A stretch of 64,000 nucleotides of DNA from Bradyrhizobium genosp. SA-3 (GTDB taxonomy: Bacteria; Pseudomonadota; Alphaproteobacteria; Rhizobiales; Xanthobacteraceae). The position numbers and the translations under genes are program-made. The notes beneath the pieces were generated by a model. It did no database searches and was not told where the DNA came from. It saw nothing but the letters and a program-made list of their open reading frames with translations. Positions 44,268 to 53,272 of the stretch are shown here, in pieces; position 1 is the stretch's first letter, and each line of letters starts with the position of its first letter. Where the stretch lies: positions 33,703 to 97,702 of the forward strand of contig NZ_PSRT01000010.1 of assembly GCF_004212635.1 (NCBI RefSeq), in the 5' to 3' direction.

Positions 44268-44861
44268 CTATTTCTGGGGCGCGGGCGTCGGGCTTGCCGC
44301 AGGCGAGGGGCTGGCGGCCGGCTGAGGGGCTTGCGAATTGCCCGACGTTGGCGCTGCGGCTTGCGAGGCGCTCGCCGCCGCCTGCTGCGGCTGGGAGGCC
44401 GGGTTGATCCAGCAGGCGTGCACGCGACTATCCAGGGTCTCGGCGACCTTGGGGTCGATCTGCCCGCCGAAGCGGGTCAGGCAGCGGAAGGCAGCCTGGA
44501 TGTGGCCGCCGGGGCAGCCGAAACGGTCGTAGAGGTCGAGATGGCGGAACGCGGTATCGAGATCATCCCGCCACATCAGCCGCACCACGCGCCGGCCGAG
44601 CCAGACGCATTCGGGATTGCCGGCGGGACCATTGATGACCTGGGCCGCTTCGGCGAATTCGTCGGTGCGGCGCTGGTTCTGGGCGGCGTCCTTGGCGGCG
44701 TCGGCGGGCTGGGCGGCGGCCTTGCTCTGGTCGGGGGCGGGCGAGCCGCTCTGGGCGGAGGCGCCGCCGAGACCGGCGAGAACGAGAAGGCAGGAGACGG
44801 CCAAGGTGGCGGCGAACTGCCGCAGGACCGCATTTCGTAACTCGAACACCCGTTGCCGCAT
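44268..44861 (-). CDS. ndvD: NdvD-like glucan biosynthesis protein
   Basis: A 197-residue exported protein with a signal peptide (AATLAVSCLLVLAGLGGASA), a central conserved region (ECVWLGRRVVRLMWRDDLDT, then LYDRFGCPGGHIQAAFRC) with three cysteines, and an Ala/Pro/Gln-rich tail. By position between ndvB and ndvC it corresponds to ndvD, the third B. japonicum gene needed for cyclic glucan synthesis; the exact biochemical role is unknown. ATG 44861 follows GGGGAATTC; a longer reading from 44969 would give 233 residues. The symbol rests on synteny, not alignment. Confidence 0.75.
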   Translation of the reverse strand: MRQRVFELRNAVLRQFAATLAVSCLLVLAGLGGASAQSGSPAPDQSKAAAQPADAAKDAAQNQRRTDEFAEAAQVINGPAGNPECVWLGRRVVRLMWRDDLDTAFRHLDLYDRFGCPGGHIQAAFRCLTRFGGQIDPKVAETLDSRVHACWINPASQPQQAAASASQAAAPTSGNSQAPQPAASPSPAASPTPAPQK

Positions 44862-45119
44862 GAATTCCCCAATATGTCCGCTGACCGTCCGCATTCCGAC
44901 CTCGCGGACGCGCCGGTGATGGCGTCCAAATGGGTCTCCAATGCGGCGGAAAAGTCCTTTGGAGTCCATGACCTGTATTTGGAATTTTGTCCAGCAAAGT
45001 CACGATCCTAGCCCCCGGTCGAACGGCCGCAGCCAAATTCCGCTGGGGGAGGAACTGATCCGCACCTGGGCACCCCCTTGGCAGATGGCGTGCAAGCAGG
45101 TAATCGACGGGCCCTTCGC

Positions 45120-45136
45120 GGAGGACGGAACCGATT
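45120..45136 (+). promoter_or_regulatory. Shine-Dalgarno and possible ATT start of ndvC
   Basis: GGAGG at 45120-45124 is followed after nine bases by ATT (45134). From this ATT the frame reads (M)SLRTPLALLLVSLGAIAAV, a membrane anchor joined to the GTG-started product. The upstream stop is at 45101 and there is no ATG, GTG or TTG between. Confidence 0.5.
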
Positions 45137-45190
45137 TCTCTTCGTACGCCACTGGCGCTTCTGCTCGTTTCACTGGGTGCGATTGCTGCC

Positions 45191-46750
45191 GTGTGGTGGT
45201 GGTTGGCGACGCCGATCACGCTCGCGCGTGCCCCGATCGATCCCGCCGAGAAGGTCCAATGCGTCTCCTACGCCCCGTTCCGCGGCGAGCAGTCGCCGCT
45301 GGATGCGTGGACCCATATCGACGCCGACCAGATTGAGCTGGACCTGCGCCAGCTCAAGCAGATCACCGACTGCGTCCGCACCTATTCGATGGAGAACGGG
45401 CTCGACCAGGTGCCGGCGATCGCCGCCAAGGTCGGCGGGCTGAAAGTGCTCCAGGGCATCTGGCTGTCCAGCAACCGCACCAAGAATTTCGAGCAGGCCG
45501 CGCTCGCGGTTCGCCTCACCAAGGAATTCCCGTCCATCATCACCGCGTTGATCGTCGGCAACGAGGTGCTGCTCCGCGGCGAGATGACCACGGCCGATCT
45601 CGTCTCCATCATCCGCTCGGTCAAGGCACAGGTCAGCGTGCCCGTCACCTATGCCGACGTCTGGGAGTACTGGCTGAAGAACCGCGAGGTCTATGACGCC
45701 ATCGACTTCGTCACAATCCATATCCTGCCTTATTGGGAAGATTTCCCGGTGCGCGCGAAATTCGCAGCAAGCCATGTCGAGGCGATCCGCGAGCGCATGG
45801 CGGTGGCGTTTCCGGGCAAGGAGATCCTGATCGGCGAAACCGGCTGGCCAAGCGAGGGCCGCATGCGCGATGGCGCGCTGCCGTCGCGCACCAACCAGGC
45901 CCGCGTCGTCTCGGAAATCCTGAGCCTTGCGAAGGCACAGAAGTTCCGGGTCAACCTGATCGAGTCCTACGACCAGCCGTGGAAGCGCAAGCTGGAAGGC
46001 ACCGTCGGCGGCTATTGGGGTCTGTATGACTCGGTGCGCCGGAGCCTGAAATATCCGCCGGGCGAGCCGATCAGCAATTTCCCGTACTGGAAATGGTACA
46101 TGGGCGCCGGCATGGGCCTTAGCGTGCTGGTGTTCGCGGTTGCCGGTCTCACGCTGCGCCGGCGGCCCTGGACGCCGCGCTTCTCGGCCTGGCTCGGCGT
46201 CGGCATCTCGGCGACGACGGCGGGCATCCTGCTCGGGATCGGCGCCGACAAGATGTATTACGAGAGCTACGGCATCGGTGGCTGGCTGCTCTGGGGCGCG
46301 CTGTTACTCGCCGGCATCCTGTCGCCGATCTTCTGCGCGCAGGCGATGGTGATCGGCCGCAGCCTTCCGACATTCCTCGACCTGCTCGGCCCGCGCGAGG
46401 GCCGGAAATGGTCGAAGCTCACCGCCGTGCTCGGCCTGACGCTGGCCATGACCGCGGTGATCGCGGCGCAGACCGCGCTCGGTTTCGTGTTCGACCCGCG
46501 CTACAAGGATTTCCCCTACGCCGCGCTGACGATGGCGGTGGTGCCGTTCGCGCTCTTGATGTTGAACCGGCCGCAGATCGGCCAGCGTCCGATCGCGGAG
46601 GCGGTGTTCGCGGGCGTGCTGGCGCTGTCGGCCGTCTATGTGCTCTTCAACGAGGGCCGCGAGAATTGGCAGTCGCTGTGGACCTGCGCGATCTACCTTT
46701 TGTTTGCGCTCACGCTGTGGCGGGCGCGGGCCGAGCAAATCCAAGAATGA
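45191..46750 (+). CDS. ndvC: NdvC beta-glucan synthesis protein (GH17 plus membrane helices)
   Basis: A 519-residue protein from the GTG at 45191. A GH17-like domain (about 15-295) has IVGNEVLLRGEM (acid/base Glu) and LIGETGWPSEGR (nucleophile Glu). Eight or so membrane helices follow (about 310-510). In Bradyrhizobium, ndvC affects the beta-(1,6) linkages of the cyclic glucan made by NdvB. The GTG has no Shine-Dalgarno, and the coding sequence appears to start upstream with a membrane helix, perhaps at ATT 45134 (538 residues). It is divergent from ndvD and its 3' end overlaps the next leftward gene by 41 bases. Confidence 0.88.
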   Translation: MWWWLATPITLARAPIDPAEKVQCVSYAPFRGEQSPLDAWTHIDADQIELDLRQLKQITDCVRTYSMENGLDQVPAIAAKVGGLKVLQGIWLSSNRTKNFEQAALAVRLTKEFPSIITALIVGNEVLLRGEMTTADLVSIIRSVKAQVSVPVTYADVWEYWLKNREVYDAIDFVTIHILPYWEDFPVRAKFAASHVEAIRERMAVAFPGKEILIGETGWPSEGRMRDGALPSRTNQARVVSEILSLAKAQKFRVNLIESYDQPWKRKLEGTVGGYWGLYDSVRRSLKYPPGEPISNFPYWKWYMGAGMGLSVLVFAVAGLTLRRRPWTPRFSAWLGVGISATTAGILLGIGADKMYYESYGIGGWLLWGALLLAGILSPIFCAQAMVIGRSLPTFLDLLGPREGRKWSKLTAVLGLTLAMTAVIAAQTALGFVFDPRYKDFPYAALTMAVVPFALLMLNRPQIGQRPIAEAVFAGVLALSAVYVLFNEGRENWQSLWTCAIYLLFALTLWRARAEQIQE

Positions 46751-47090
46751 ACAGGCCGATCGCAAGGCCCGACAGCACGACATTGTAGAGCACGATGCCG
46801 AGGCCGGCGGCGATGACGCCGACGGTGAGCAGCACGATCGACGGCCGCATCAGGTTCAGCGTCGCAACCACCAGCGCGACGATGCCGAACACCGAATTCT
46901 TGAACAGCACGGTCGAGACCGAGCGCGCCTTGCAGACCAGCGTCTGCAGGCCGGCGTCACAGGCGAGCGCGACTTGCGACAGCTCGATCGCGAGGTAGCG
47001 CAGATAGAGCGCATAGCCGACGGAAACGAAGCCGACGACGATCAGGAACTGCACCTGGTAGGGCGTGAGGCGGAAGGGCTTTTTTCTCAT
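46710..47090 (-). CDS. Small multi-pass membrane protein
   Basis: A 126-residue protein with four hydrophobic segments: YQVQFLIVVGFVSVGYALYL, a Cys-containing loop (ACDAGLQTLVCKARSV), then NSVFGIVALVVATLNLM and two further helices ending ILGFARP. ATG 47090 starts MRKKPFRLTPYQVQFL; the longer upstream frame is not protein-like. Its end overlaps the ndvC end by 41 bases tail to tail. Function unknown, though proximity to ndvC suggests an envelope role. Confidence 0.75.
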   Translation of the reverse strand: MRKKPFRLTPYQVQFLIVVGFVSVGYALYLRYLAIELSQVALACDAGLQTLVCKARSVSTVLFKNSVFGIVALVVATLNLMRPSIVLLTVGVIAAGLGIVLYNVVLSGLAIGLFILGFARPAPATA

Positions 47091-47244
47091 GGGGGCAATA
47101 TGGTCGGGATGGCGCGGGCAGGCAACAGGGCAGGCGATGTTTCTGTTGGTTTGGCTCGCCCAGGCAGCCTTTGGGAACACGCGAGGGGCGGGCTGAGTTC
47201 TGAATGTTATGACGTCCAATGCATGTTGCCTTCAAGGAGTGAGC

Positions 47245-47391
47245 ATGGACAAGCCAACTCAGGAGCAGCTGAACGAGCTCAAGAGGTTGAGCAAGGAGGC
47301 GCGGGTGGAGGATTGGTCGGAAATCGTCCAGTCCAGGGATGAAGCGGAGATACGCATTCGGGATCTGAAGGAAAAGGCGCGCATCGAGTAA
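47245..47391 (+). CDS. DUF3072-like small protein
   Basis: A 48-residue protein, MDKPTQEQLNELKRLSKEAR followed by SRDEAEIRIRDLKEKARIE: a short helical domain like DUF3072/SAP-like modules (QxxxLxxLxxEAx...xxxEAxxxIxxL). AAGGAGTGAGC precedes the ATG. Small helical proteins of this type are often fused or standalone in rhizobia. Function unknown. Confidence 0.65.
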   Translation: MDKPTQEQLNELKRLSKEARVEDWSEIVQSRDEAEIRIRDLKEKARIE

Positions 47392-47457
47392 ATCATCGCG
47401 TGCGCAAAGAGCCATCAAATTCGACCTTGCGTCTTCCGGCTCTGTTTCCAAATGCAG

Positions 47458-47489
47458 ACCGGCGCCTGATCCTTTGATCAGGCGCCGGT
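47458..47489. terminator. Convergent hairpin
   Basis: ACCGGCGCCTGATC - CTTT - GATCAGGCGCCGGT: a perfect 14-bp stem between two convergent genes. No long T-tract, but strong enough to serve both. Confidence 0.65.
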
Positions 47490-47518
47490 TATCGAAATTA
47501 CAAAGGCGACGGGCAGCC

Positions 47519-47776
47519 TCACTTCTTCTTGGTGCTCGAGCCCGTGGTGTTCTGCATCTTCTGTCCGGGCGCGCTTTCCGAGTGGCCCGGTCCCGCGGTG
47601 GTATTGGTCTGGTGACCGGGCGCGTATTCGGAAGCGCCGGGAGCTGTCGAGGGCTTCGTCGTGTTCTGCATCTGCTGACCGGGCGCGTTGCTCGAAGCGC
47701 CCGGCGATTTCGTCGTTTGCGCGAGCGCCGAGGATGCCGCCAGAACGACGGCCGTCGCGATGATCAATTTCTTCAC
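47519..47776 (-). CDS. Small secreted protein with APGxxM/N repeats
   Basis: An 85-residue protein with a signal peptide (KKLIIATAVVLAASSALAQ). The mature part repeats the pattern SxAPGxxxQ/N-NTT three or four times (NAPGQQMQNTT, YAPGHQTNTT, SAPGQKMQNTT), disordered and Thr/Gln/Gly-rich. GTG 47776 is preferred: AAGGGAG lies eight bases upstream. An exported disordered protein; function unknown. Confidence 0.7.
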   Translation of the reverse strand: MKKLIIATAVVLAASSALAQTTKSPGASSNAPGQQMQNTTKPSTAPGASEYAPGHQTNTTAGPGHSESAPGQKMQNTTGSSTKKK

Positions 47777-47957
47777 GTATACTTCTCCCTTGGTCATGGA
47801 CGCGGGCACGAGCGATGTCGCGCGTGCGCTCCGTTCAGAACCGGGATAACTGGGCAATCGGTGGCTGGTTTCGGTGGTGGACCGAAATTTAAGTCCATCT
47901 CCGCGCGCAGGAACATGCCGGCATTCACCGCGCGTTCAGGTGGAAGTAGATTCCGAC

Positions 47958-49379
47958 CTACCGCCGGAAGAACGACGACAGCGTCGATCCCGCAGACGCT
48001 GATGCCGTCTCCGGCTTCGCCGGTGCCGGCGCCGGCTGGGCCGCGGGTGCAGGCGCGGGCTCCTCACGCTTTGATGAGCGCTTCGAGGAGTAGCTGCGGC
48101 GGCGCTGCGGCTTCTCGGGCTTTGCACTCGGCGCGGGCGCGGTTTCGGCTTGCGGTGCCGCGTCCTGGTTCTTCTCGGAGCTCTTCTCCTGAACCCGGTC
48201 CTGAGTCTTTTCTTGTCGCTTGTCTTGCGCCTTCTCTTGCGACTTCTCTTGCGCCTTTTCTTGGCCGCCGCGCATCGACAAGCGCTGGCCGTCGAACACG
48301 GTGGTCTCGCAATGGCGGTCGTTCTCGGTGAGGCCGGCGCAGAGTTTTGCGGCGGCGGCGGCGTTGATCAGAGGCCCGGCACCCAAGCGGAGCTGCATGC
48401 CGAGGCCCGTGGCACCTTCCTTGATCATGATGATCGGCCGCAGTGCTCCGACTTCGGGATTGGATTTCGTCACGCCGCGCCAGAGTGCGCGCAGGCCGTC
48501 GATCGAGTTGGCGCCCCCGAGGTCGATCGCAAAGCGCGTCTGCTGGACTGCGATCGCGGGGGCTTCGGTCTCGGCTGCTTCCGGCGGCTTCGTTGCTGCC
48601 GCGACGACCTCGGTTGGAGCAGGAGCCGGCTCGGCCTTCTTCTCGGCGGCCTTCTCAGCTGCCTCGGGCTGAATCAGTTTCGACGCGGCCGGATCCGGCG
48701 GCGCCATGATCGACTTGGACGGCACCAGCGGAAGGGTCGGCAGCGCCGATGTCATGGCCGGCGACTGCTGCACGAGCGAGGCGGCAGCCGCGGTCTGCGG
48801 CGGCGGGCTCGAGGGCTCCTTCACAGCCTCCTTCTGAGTATCCTTCGCAGTTTCCTTCTGAGTATCCTTGGCGGCTTCAGCGCGCGGCTTCTCGCTCGCC
48901 GGAGCTGGCGTCGAGGCGACCGGCGCCACGCTGGGAGCTGCGGTCGCTGGCGCGAGATCCTGCGGCTTGGCGCCTTGCGGCGGCGCGGCGCCCTGCTTGG
49001 CGATGGCTCCGGTGACGGAATCGAGACCCTGCTCCAGCACCGTGACGCGTGAATAGAGCCGGTCGCGGTCGCCGTTCAACGTCTCGATGGCGGCGGCGAG
49101 CCGGCGCGCCTCGTTCTGGCTCTCCTTGGTCAGCATCTGGAGGCGGTCGGCCTGGCGCGCGAGATCGGCGGAGGCGACCTGGTCGCGCCGCCAGCCGAGC
49201 TGGGCCTGATTGGCCATCACGGCGATGACGACGGCCCCTACGGCCGCGACGCCCCACGAGCCCAGCCGCCACATCATGCGCCGGTCGAATGCGCTTTCCT
49301 CGGCCAAAAGTCCGGAGAACAGCCCGCCGGTCTCCTTGGTGCCGAAGGCATCCGCCAGTGGGTCGGAATCCTTTGCCAT
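47958..49379 (-). CDS. Membrane-anchored Pro/Ala/Lys-rich protein
   Basis: A 473-residue protein with one membrane helix (SWGVAAVGAVVIAVMANQAQ, about 41-60), a short coiled coil (SQNEARRLAAAIETLNGDRD) and a long low-complexity periplasmic region. A compact domain near 285-370 (TRFAIDLGGANSIDGLRALW, LGAGPLINAAAAAKLC, DRHCETTVFDGQRLS) resembles a SPOR-like fold that binds peptidoglycan. QEKAQEKSQEKAQDKRQEK repeats and a basic tail follow. Function unknown; an envelope role is inferred. It is divergent from glmU. Confidence 0.75.
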   Translation of the reverse strand: MAKDSDPLADAFGTKETGGLFSGLLAEESAFDRRMMWRLGSWGVAAVGAVVIAVMANQAQLGWRRDQVASADLARQADRLQMLTKESQNEARRLAAAIETLNGDRDRLYSRVTVLEQGLDSVTGAIAKQGAAPPQGAKPQDLAPATAAPSVAPVASTPAPASEKPRAEAAKDTQKETAKDTQKEAVKEPSSPPPQTAAAASLVQQSPAMTSALPTLPLVPSKSIMAPPDPAASKLIQPEAAEKAAEKKAEPAPAPTEVVAAATKPPEAAETEAPAIAVQQTRFAIDLGGANSIDGLRALWRGVTKSNPEVGALRPIIMIKEGATGLGMQLRLGAGPLINAAAAAKLCAGLTENDRHCETTVFDGQRLSMRGGQEKAQEKSQEKAQDKRQEKTQDRVQEKSSEKNQDAAPQAETAPAPSAKPEKPQRRRSYSSKRSSKREEPAPAPAAQPAPAPAKPETASASAGSTLSSFFRR

Positions 49380-49551
49380 GAACGTTGAGTGCCCAGCCCT
49401 GTCCGGCTTCCCCGAATCAATCAGGGAACATTAACAGGAAATACGCCCCGCACTTGAATTCCGGGCGTTTGCGGGGGTAGCAAGGCGATGGCATCAGGGC
49501 GGCCTGCCGTCCGCCGCACCAATTGATTCGGCCGTATCTGACAGGATTTCG

Positions 49552-50919
49552 ATGACCGCCCGTTCCAGCCTCACGATCGTGCTCGCCGCCGGCGAAGGCA
49601 CGCGCATGCGATCGAGCCTGCCGAAAGTGCTGCATCCCGTCGCACATCAGACGCTGCTCGCCCACGTGCTCGCCGCCGCACCAAAGGGAACCGGCACGTC
49701 GCTCGCAATCGTGATCGGTCCCCATCATCAGGCAGTTGCGGAGGAGGCGAGGCGCAGCCGCCTCGATGCGCTCACCTTCGTGCAAGCCGAGCGGCTCGGC
49801 ACCGCGCATGCGGTGCTGGCGGCGCGCGAGGCGATTGCGCGGGGCGTCGATGATCTCCTGATCGCATTCGGCGACACGCCGCTGATCTCGGCCGAAACCT
49901 TCGCGCGGCTGCGCGAACCGCTCGCCAGGGGCGCCGCGATCGCTGCGCTCGGTTTTCGCGCCGCCGATCCTTCCGGCTATGGCCGCTTCATCGTCGAGGG
50001 CGACCGCCTGGTCGCGATCCGCGAAGAGGCCGATGCCAGTGAAGCGGAGCGCAAGATCGATCTGTGCAACGCCGGCCTGATGGCGATCGATGGTCGCCGC
50101 GCCCTCGCGATCCTGGACAGGATCGGCAATGCCAATTCCAAGGGCGAATATTATCTGACGGACGCAGTCGGCATCGTCCGCGAACAGGGATGGGAGTCGG
50201 TCGTGATCGAGACCAGTGAAGATGAAGTGCGTGGCATCAACACCAAGGCGCAGCTCGCCGAAGCGGAAAGCGTGATGCAGGCGCGCTTACGCAAAGCGGC
50301 GATGGAGGCCGGCGTCACGCTGGTCGCGCCGGAGACGGTGTACCTGTCCGCCGACACCGTGTTCGGCAAGGACGTGACCATCGAGCCGTTCGTGGTCATC
50401 GGCCCGGGCATCTCGATCGCCGACGGCGCGGTGATCCATTCCTTCTCGCACATCGTGCAGAGTTCGATTGGCAAGAACGCGTCTGTCGGCCCGTTCGCGC
50501 GCATGAGGCCGGGCAGCTCGCTTGGCGAAGGTGCCAAGATCGGCAACTTCGTGGAGACCAAGGCCGCGACTCTCGAGGCGGGAGCGAAGGCCAATCATCT
50601 CGCCTACATCGGTGATGCGATCGTCGGCGCCAAATCCAACATCGGTGCAGGCACCATCACCTGCAACTACGACGGCTTCGGGAAGCACAAGACGGTGATC
50701 GGGCAGGGTGCGTTCGTCGGCACCAACTCCTCGCTGGTCGCTCCCGTCAGAATCGGCAACGGCGCCTATATCGGCTCCGGCTCGGTGATCACCCGCGATG
50801 TGCCCGACGATGCGATGGCGCTGGAGCGCAACCAGCAGACTATCCGCGAAGGCGGTGCTGCGCGCTATCGCGAGATGAAGACGGGCGGCAAGAAGCTCGA
50901 AAAGAAGCCGGAGAAGTGA
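49552..50919 (+). CDS. glmU: Bifunctional GlmU (N-acetyl and uridylyl transferase)
   Basis: GlmU makes UDP-GlcNAc, the precursor of peptidoglycan and LPS. The C-terminal left-handed beta-helix acetylates glucosamine-1-phosphate and the N-terminal domain adds UMP. The 455-residue protein has [19 protein letters not shown] at the start, hexapeptide repeats from about residue 255 onward ([19 protein letters not shown]) and the [20 protein letters not shown] active-site strip. GlmS, the preceding enzyme, is 440 bases downstream on the same strand with one small leftward gene between. Confidence 0.97.
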   Translation: MTARSSLTIVLAAGEGTRMRSSLPKVLHPVAHQTLLAHVLAAAPKGTGTSLAIVIGPHHQAVAEEARRSRLDALTFVQAERLGTAHAVLAAREAIARGVDDLLIAFGDTPLISAETFARLREPLARGAAIAALGFRAADPSGYGRFIVEGDRLVAIREEADASEAERKIDLCNAGLMAIDGRRALAILDRIGNANSKGEYYLTDAVGIVREQGWESVVIETSEDEVRGINTKAQLAEAESVMQARLRKAAMEAGVTLVAPETVYLSADTVFGKDVTIEPFVVIGPGISIADGAVIHSFSHIVQSSIGKNASVGPFARMRPGSSLGEGAKIGNFVETKAATLEAGAKANHLAYIGDAIVGAKSNIGAGTITCNYDGFGKHKTVIGQGAFVGTNSSLVAPVRIGNGAYIGSGSVITRDVPDDAMALERNQQTIREGGAARYREMKTGGKKLEKKPEK

Positions 50920-50925
50920 GCGAGG

Positions 50926-51144
50926 CTATTCGTCGTCCGCGAATTCGGAGAAGATCGCGCGGGTCAGGCGCCAGCCGCGCGGCTTGGCGCGCTTGGCCGG
51001 CTCGCCTTCGGGATGCTTGATGAAGACGGGCTTGTTTTCCTTGCCGCGCATGGGCGGCGGCCAATGCGCAAGGTGCGTGCCCGAGGTCTCGCTGGCGCGC
51101 AGATACATCGACGACAGGCCTTTGCGGTCGGATGAGCTTCTCAT
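50926..51144 (-). CDS. Small conserved hypothetical protein
   Basis: A 72-residue basic protein, MRSSSDRKGLSSMYLRASET and PVFIKHPEGEPAKRAKPRGW, ending FSEFADDE. AGGAGAGACGGCC precedes ATG 51144. No domain recognised. It lies between glmU and glmS on the opposite strand with only 6 bases to the glmU stop. Confidence 0.65.
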   Translation of the reverse strand: MRSSSDRKGLSSMYLRASETSGTHLAHWPPPMRGKENKPVFIKHPEGEPAKRAKPRGWRLTRAIFSEFADDE

Positions 51145-51362
51145 GGCCGTCTCTCCTGGGCGGGAATCGTTGGCCAAACATGTTGACAATGAGTTAACGT
51201 GCGAGGTTAAAGGCCGGCCAAATCGACGCAGGCGAGGCTCGGTGTGATTTGGCGCTGTCTCAATCAGCAATAATTATTGAGTATCTGGTTCCGTAGGAGT
51301 TTCGCTAAAACCGACCGCGTCGTTTAGGCGATTTTTCGGCGATTTGGGGGATAGTGATCCGC

Positions 51363-53189
51363 ATGTGCGGGATTGTCGGCATTCTCGGGCGCGAGCCGGT
51401 TGCAGAGCAATTGGTGGATTCGCTCAAACGTCTCGAATATCGCGGCTATGATTCCGCGGGCGTCGCCACACTCGAAGGCAAGCACCTGGAGCGCCGCCGC
51501 GCCGAGGGCAAGCTGAAGAACCTGGAGAAGCGGCTCGAAGCGGAGCCGTTGAAGGGCACCACCGGCATCGGTCACACCCGCTGGGCCACCCACGGCAAGC
51601 CGACCGTCAACAACGCCCATCCGCATGCGACCGAGCGCGTCGCCGTGGTCCACAACGGCATCATCGAGAATTTTCGCGAGCTGCGCGAGGAAATCGAGGC
51701 GAAGGGCACGGTGTTCCACACCGAGACCGACACCGAGATCGTGGTGCACCTCGTCGACGATCTGCTCGCGCGCGGCAACAAGCCGGTCGAGGCCGTCAAG
51801 CTGACGCTGGCGCGACTCCGCGGCGCCTTCGCCCTCGGCTTCATCTTCGCCGGCGACGACGACCTCATGATCGGCGCCCGCAACGGCCCGCCGCTCGCGA
51901 TCGGCTATGGCGACGGCGAGATGTATCTCGGCTCCGACGCCATCGCGCTCGGCCCCTTCACCGAGACGATCAGCTATCTCGAGGACGGCGACTGGGTCGT
52001 GCTCACCCGCAACAGCGCAACGATCTTCGACAAGGACGGCCACGCCGTCCACCGCGACAAGATCAGGCATGCGGCCTCGACCTCGCTGGTCGACAAGGCG
52101 AACTACCGCCACTTCATGGCGAAGGAGATCCACGAGCAGCCGGAGGTGGTCGGCCACACGCTCGCGCGCTATGTCGACATGGCGACCGAGCGCGTCTCCC
52201 TGCCGGTCAAGCTGCCATTCGATTTCAAGACCATCCAGCGCATCAACATCACGGCCTGCGGCACGGCGAGCTATGCCGGCTTCGTTGCAAAGTACTGGTT
52301 CGAGCGTTTTGCGCGCGTGCCGGTCGAGGTCGACGTCGCCTCCGAATTCCGCTACCGCGAAGCGCCCCTGCGCAAGGGTGATCTCGCCATCTTCATCTCG
52401 CAGTCCGGCGAGACCGCCGACACGCTGGCGGCGCTGCGCTATGCCAAGGCCCAGGGCGTGCACACGGTCGCCGTCGTCAACGTGGCGACCTCGACGATCG
52501 CGCGCGAAAGCGAGACCGTGCTGCAAACGCTGGCGGGACCCGAGATCGGTGTCGCCTCGACCAAGGCCTTCACCTGCCAGCTGATGGTGCTCGCAAATCT
52601 TGCAATTGCGGCCGGCAAGGCACGCGGCGAATTGTCCGATGAGGACGAGACCAGGCTCGTCCATGGCCTCGTTGAGGTCCCGCGCTTGATGTCGGATGCG
52701 CTCACCAACGAGGTTGAGATCGAGCGTCTGGCGCGCGAGATCGCAAAGTCGCGTGACGTGCTCTATCTCGGCCGCGGCACCAGTTTTCCGCTGGCGCTCG
52801 AAGGCGCGCTGAAGCTGAAGGAGATATCCTACATCCACGCCGAAGGCTACGCTGCCGGCGAGCTGAAGCACGGACCCATCGCGCTGATCGACGAGACCAT
52901 GCCTGTCGTCGTCATCGCGCCCTATGACCGGGTGTTTGAAAAGACCGTCTCAAACATGCAGGAGGTCGCGGCCCGCGGCGGCAAAATCATTCTGATGACC
53001 GATGCCAAGGGCGCGGAAGAGGCGACCGTCGATTCTCTCGTCACCATCGTGATGCCCGACATGGCGGGGGCGTTCACGCCGATGGTCTATGCCGTTCCCG
53101 TGCAGCTGCTCGCCTATCACACGGCCGTGGTGATGGGCACCGACGTTGACCAGCCGCGCAACCTCGCGAAATCGGTGACCGTGGAATAG
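51363..53189 (+). CDS. glmS: Glutamine-fructose-6-phosphate aminotransferase
   Basis: GlmS makes glucosamine-6-phosphate from fructose-6-phosphate and glutamine, the first step to UDP-GlcNAc. The 608-residue protein must start MCGIVGILG at 51363, since Cys2 is the N-terminal nucleophile; the GTG three codons earlier is not used. The glutaminase domain (about 1-240; GIGHTRWATHGKP) is followed by two SIS sugar domains, with SQSGETADT and the KHGP loop in AAGELKHGPIALID. GGGGGA lies about ten bases upstream. No riboswitch-like leader was seen. Confidence 0.97.
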   Translation: MCGIVGILGREPVAEQLVDSLKRLEYRGYDSAGVATLEGKHLERRRAEGKLKNLEKRLEAEPLKGTTGIGHTRWATHGKPTVNNAHPHATERVAVVHNGIIENFRELREEIEAKGTVFHTETDTEIVVHLVDDLLARGNKPVEAVKLTLARLRGAFALGFIFAGDDDLMIGARNGPPLAIGYGDGEMYLGSDAIALGPFTETISYLEDGDWVVLTRNSATIFDKDGHAVHRDKIRHAASTSLVDKANYRHFMAKEIHEQPEVVGHTLARYVDMATERVSLPVKLPFDFKTIQRINITACGTASYAGFVAKYWFERFARVPVEVDVASEFRYREAPLRKGDLAIFISQSGETADTLAALRYAKAQGVHTVAVVNVATSTIARESETVLQTLAGPEIGVASTKAFTCQLMVLANLAIAAGKARGELSDEDETRLVHGLVEVPRLMSDALTNEVEIERLAREIAKSRDVLYLGRGTSFPLALEGALKLKEISYIHAEGYAAGELKHGPIALIDETMPVVVIAPYDRVFEKTVSNMQEVAARGGKIILMTDAKGAEEATVDSLVTIVMPDMAGAFTPMVYAVPVQLLAYHTAVVMGTDVDQPRNLAKSVTVE

Positions 53190-53272
53190 CACAAGGGATA
53201 TCGGTTGGTCGCAGTCTTCCAAAACCTGCTAGAAGACCCTAGCTTGTGTGCTGCGACCGACCTGGAACCCGA

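Noticed and set aside
51190..51362. glmS leader as a possible ribozyme or riboswitch
   Set aside because: The glmS ribozyme is known from Gram-positive bacteria; no matching core or strong fold was recognisable.
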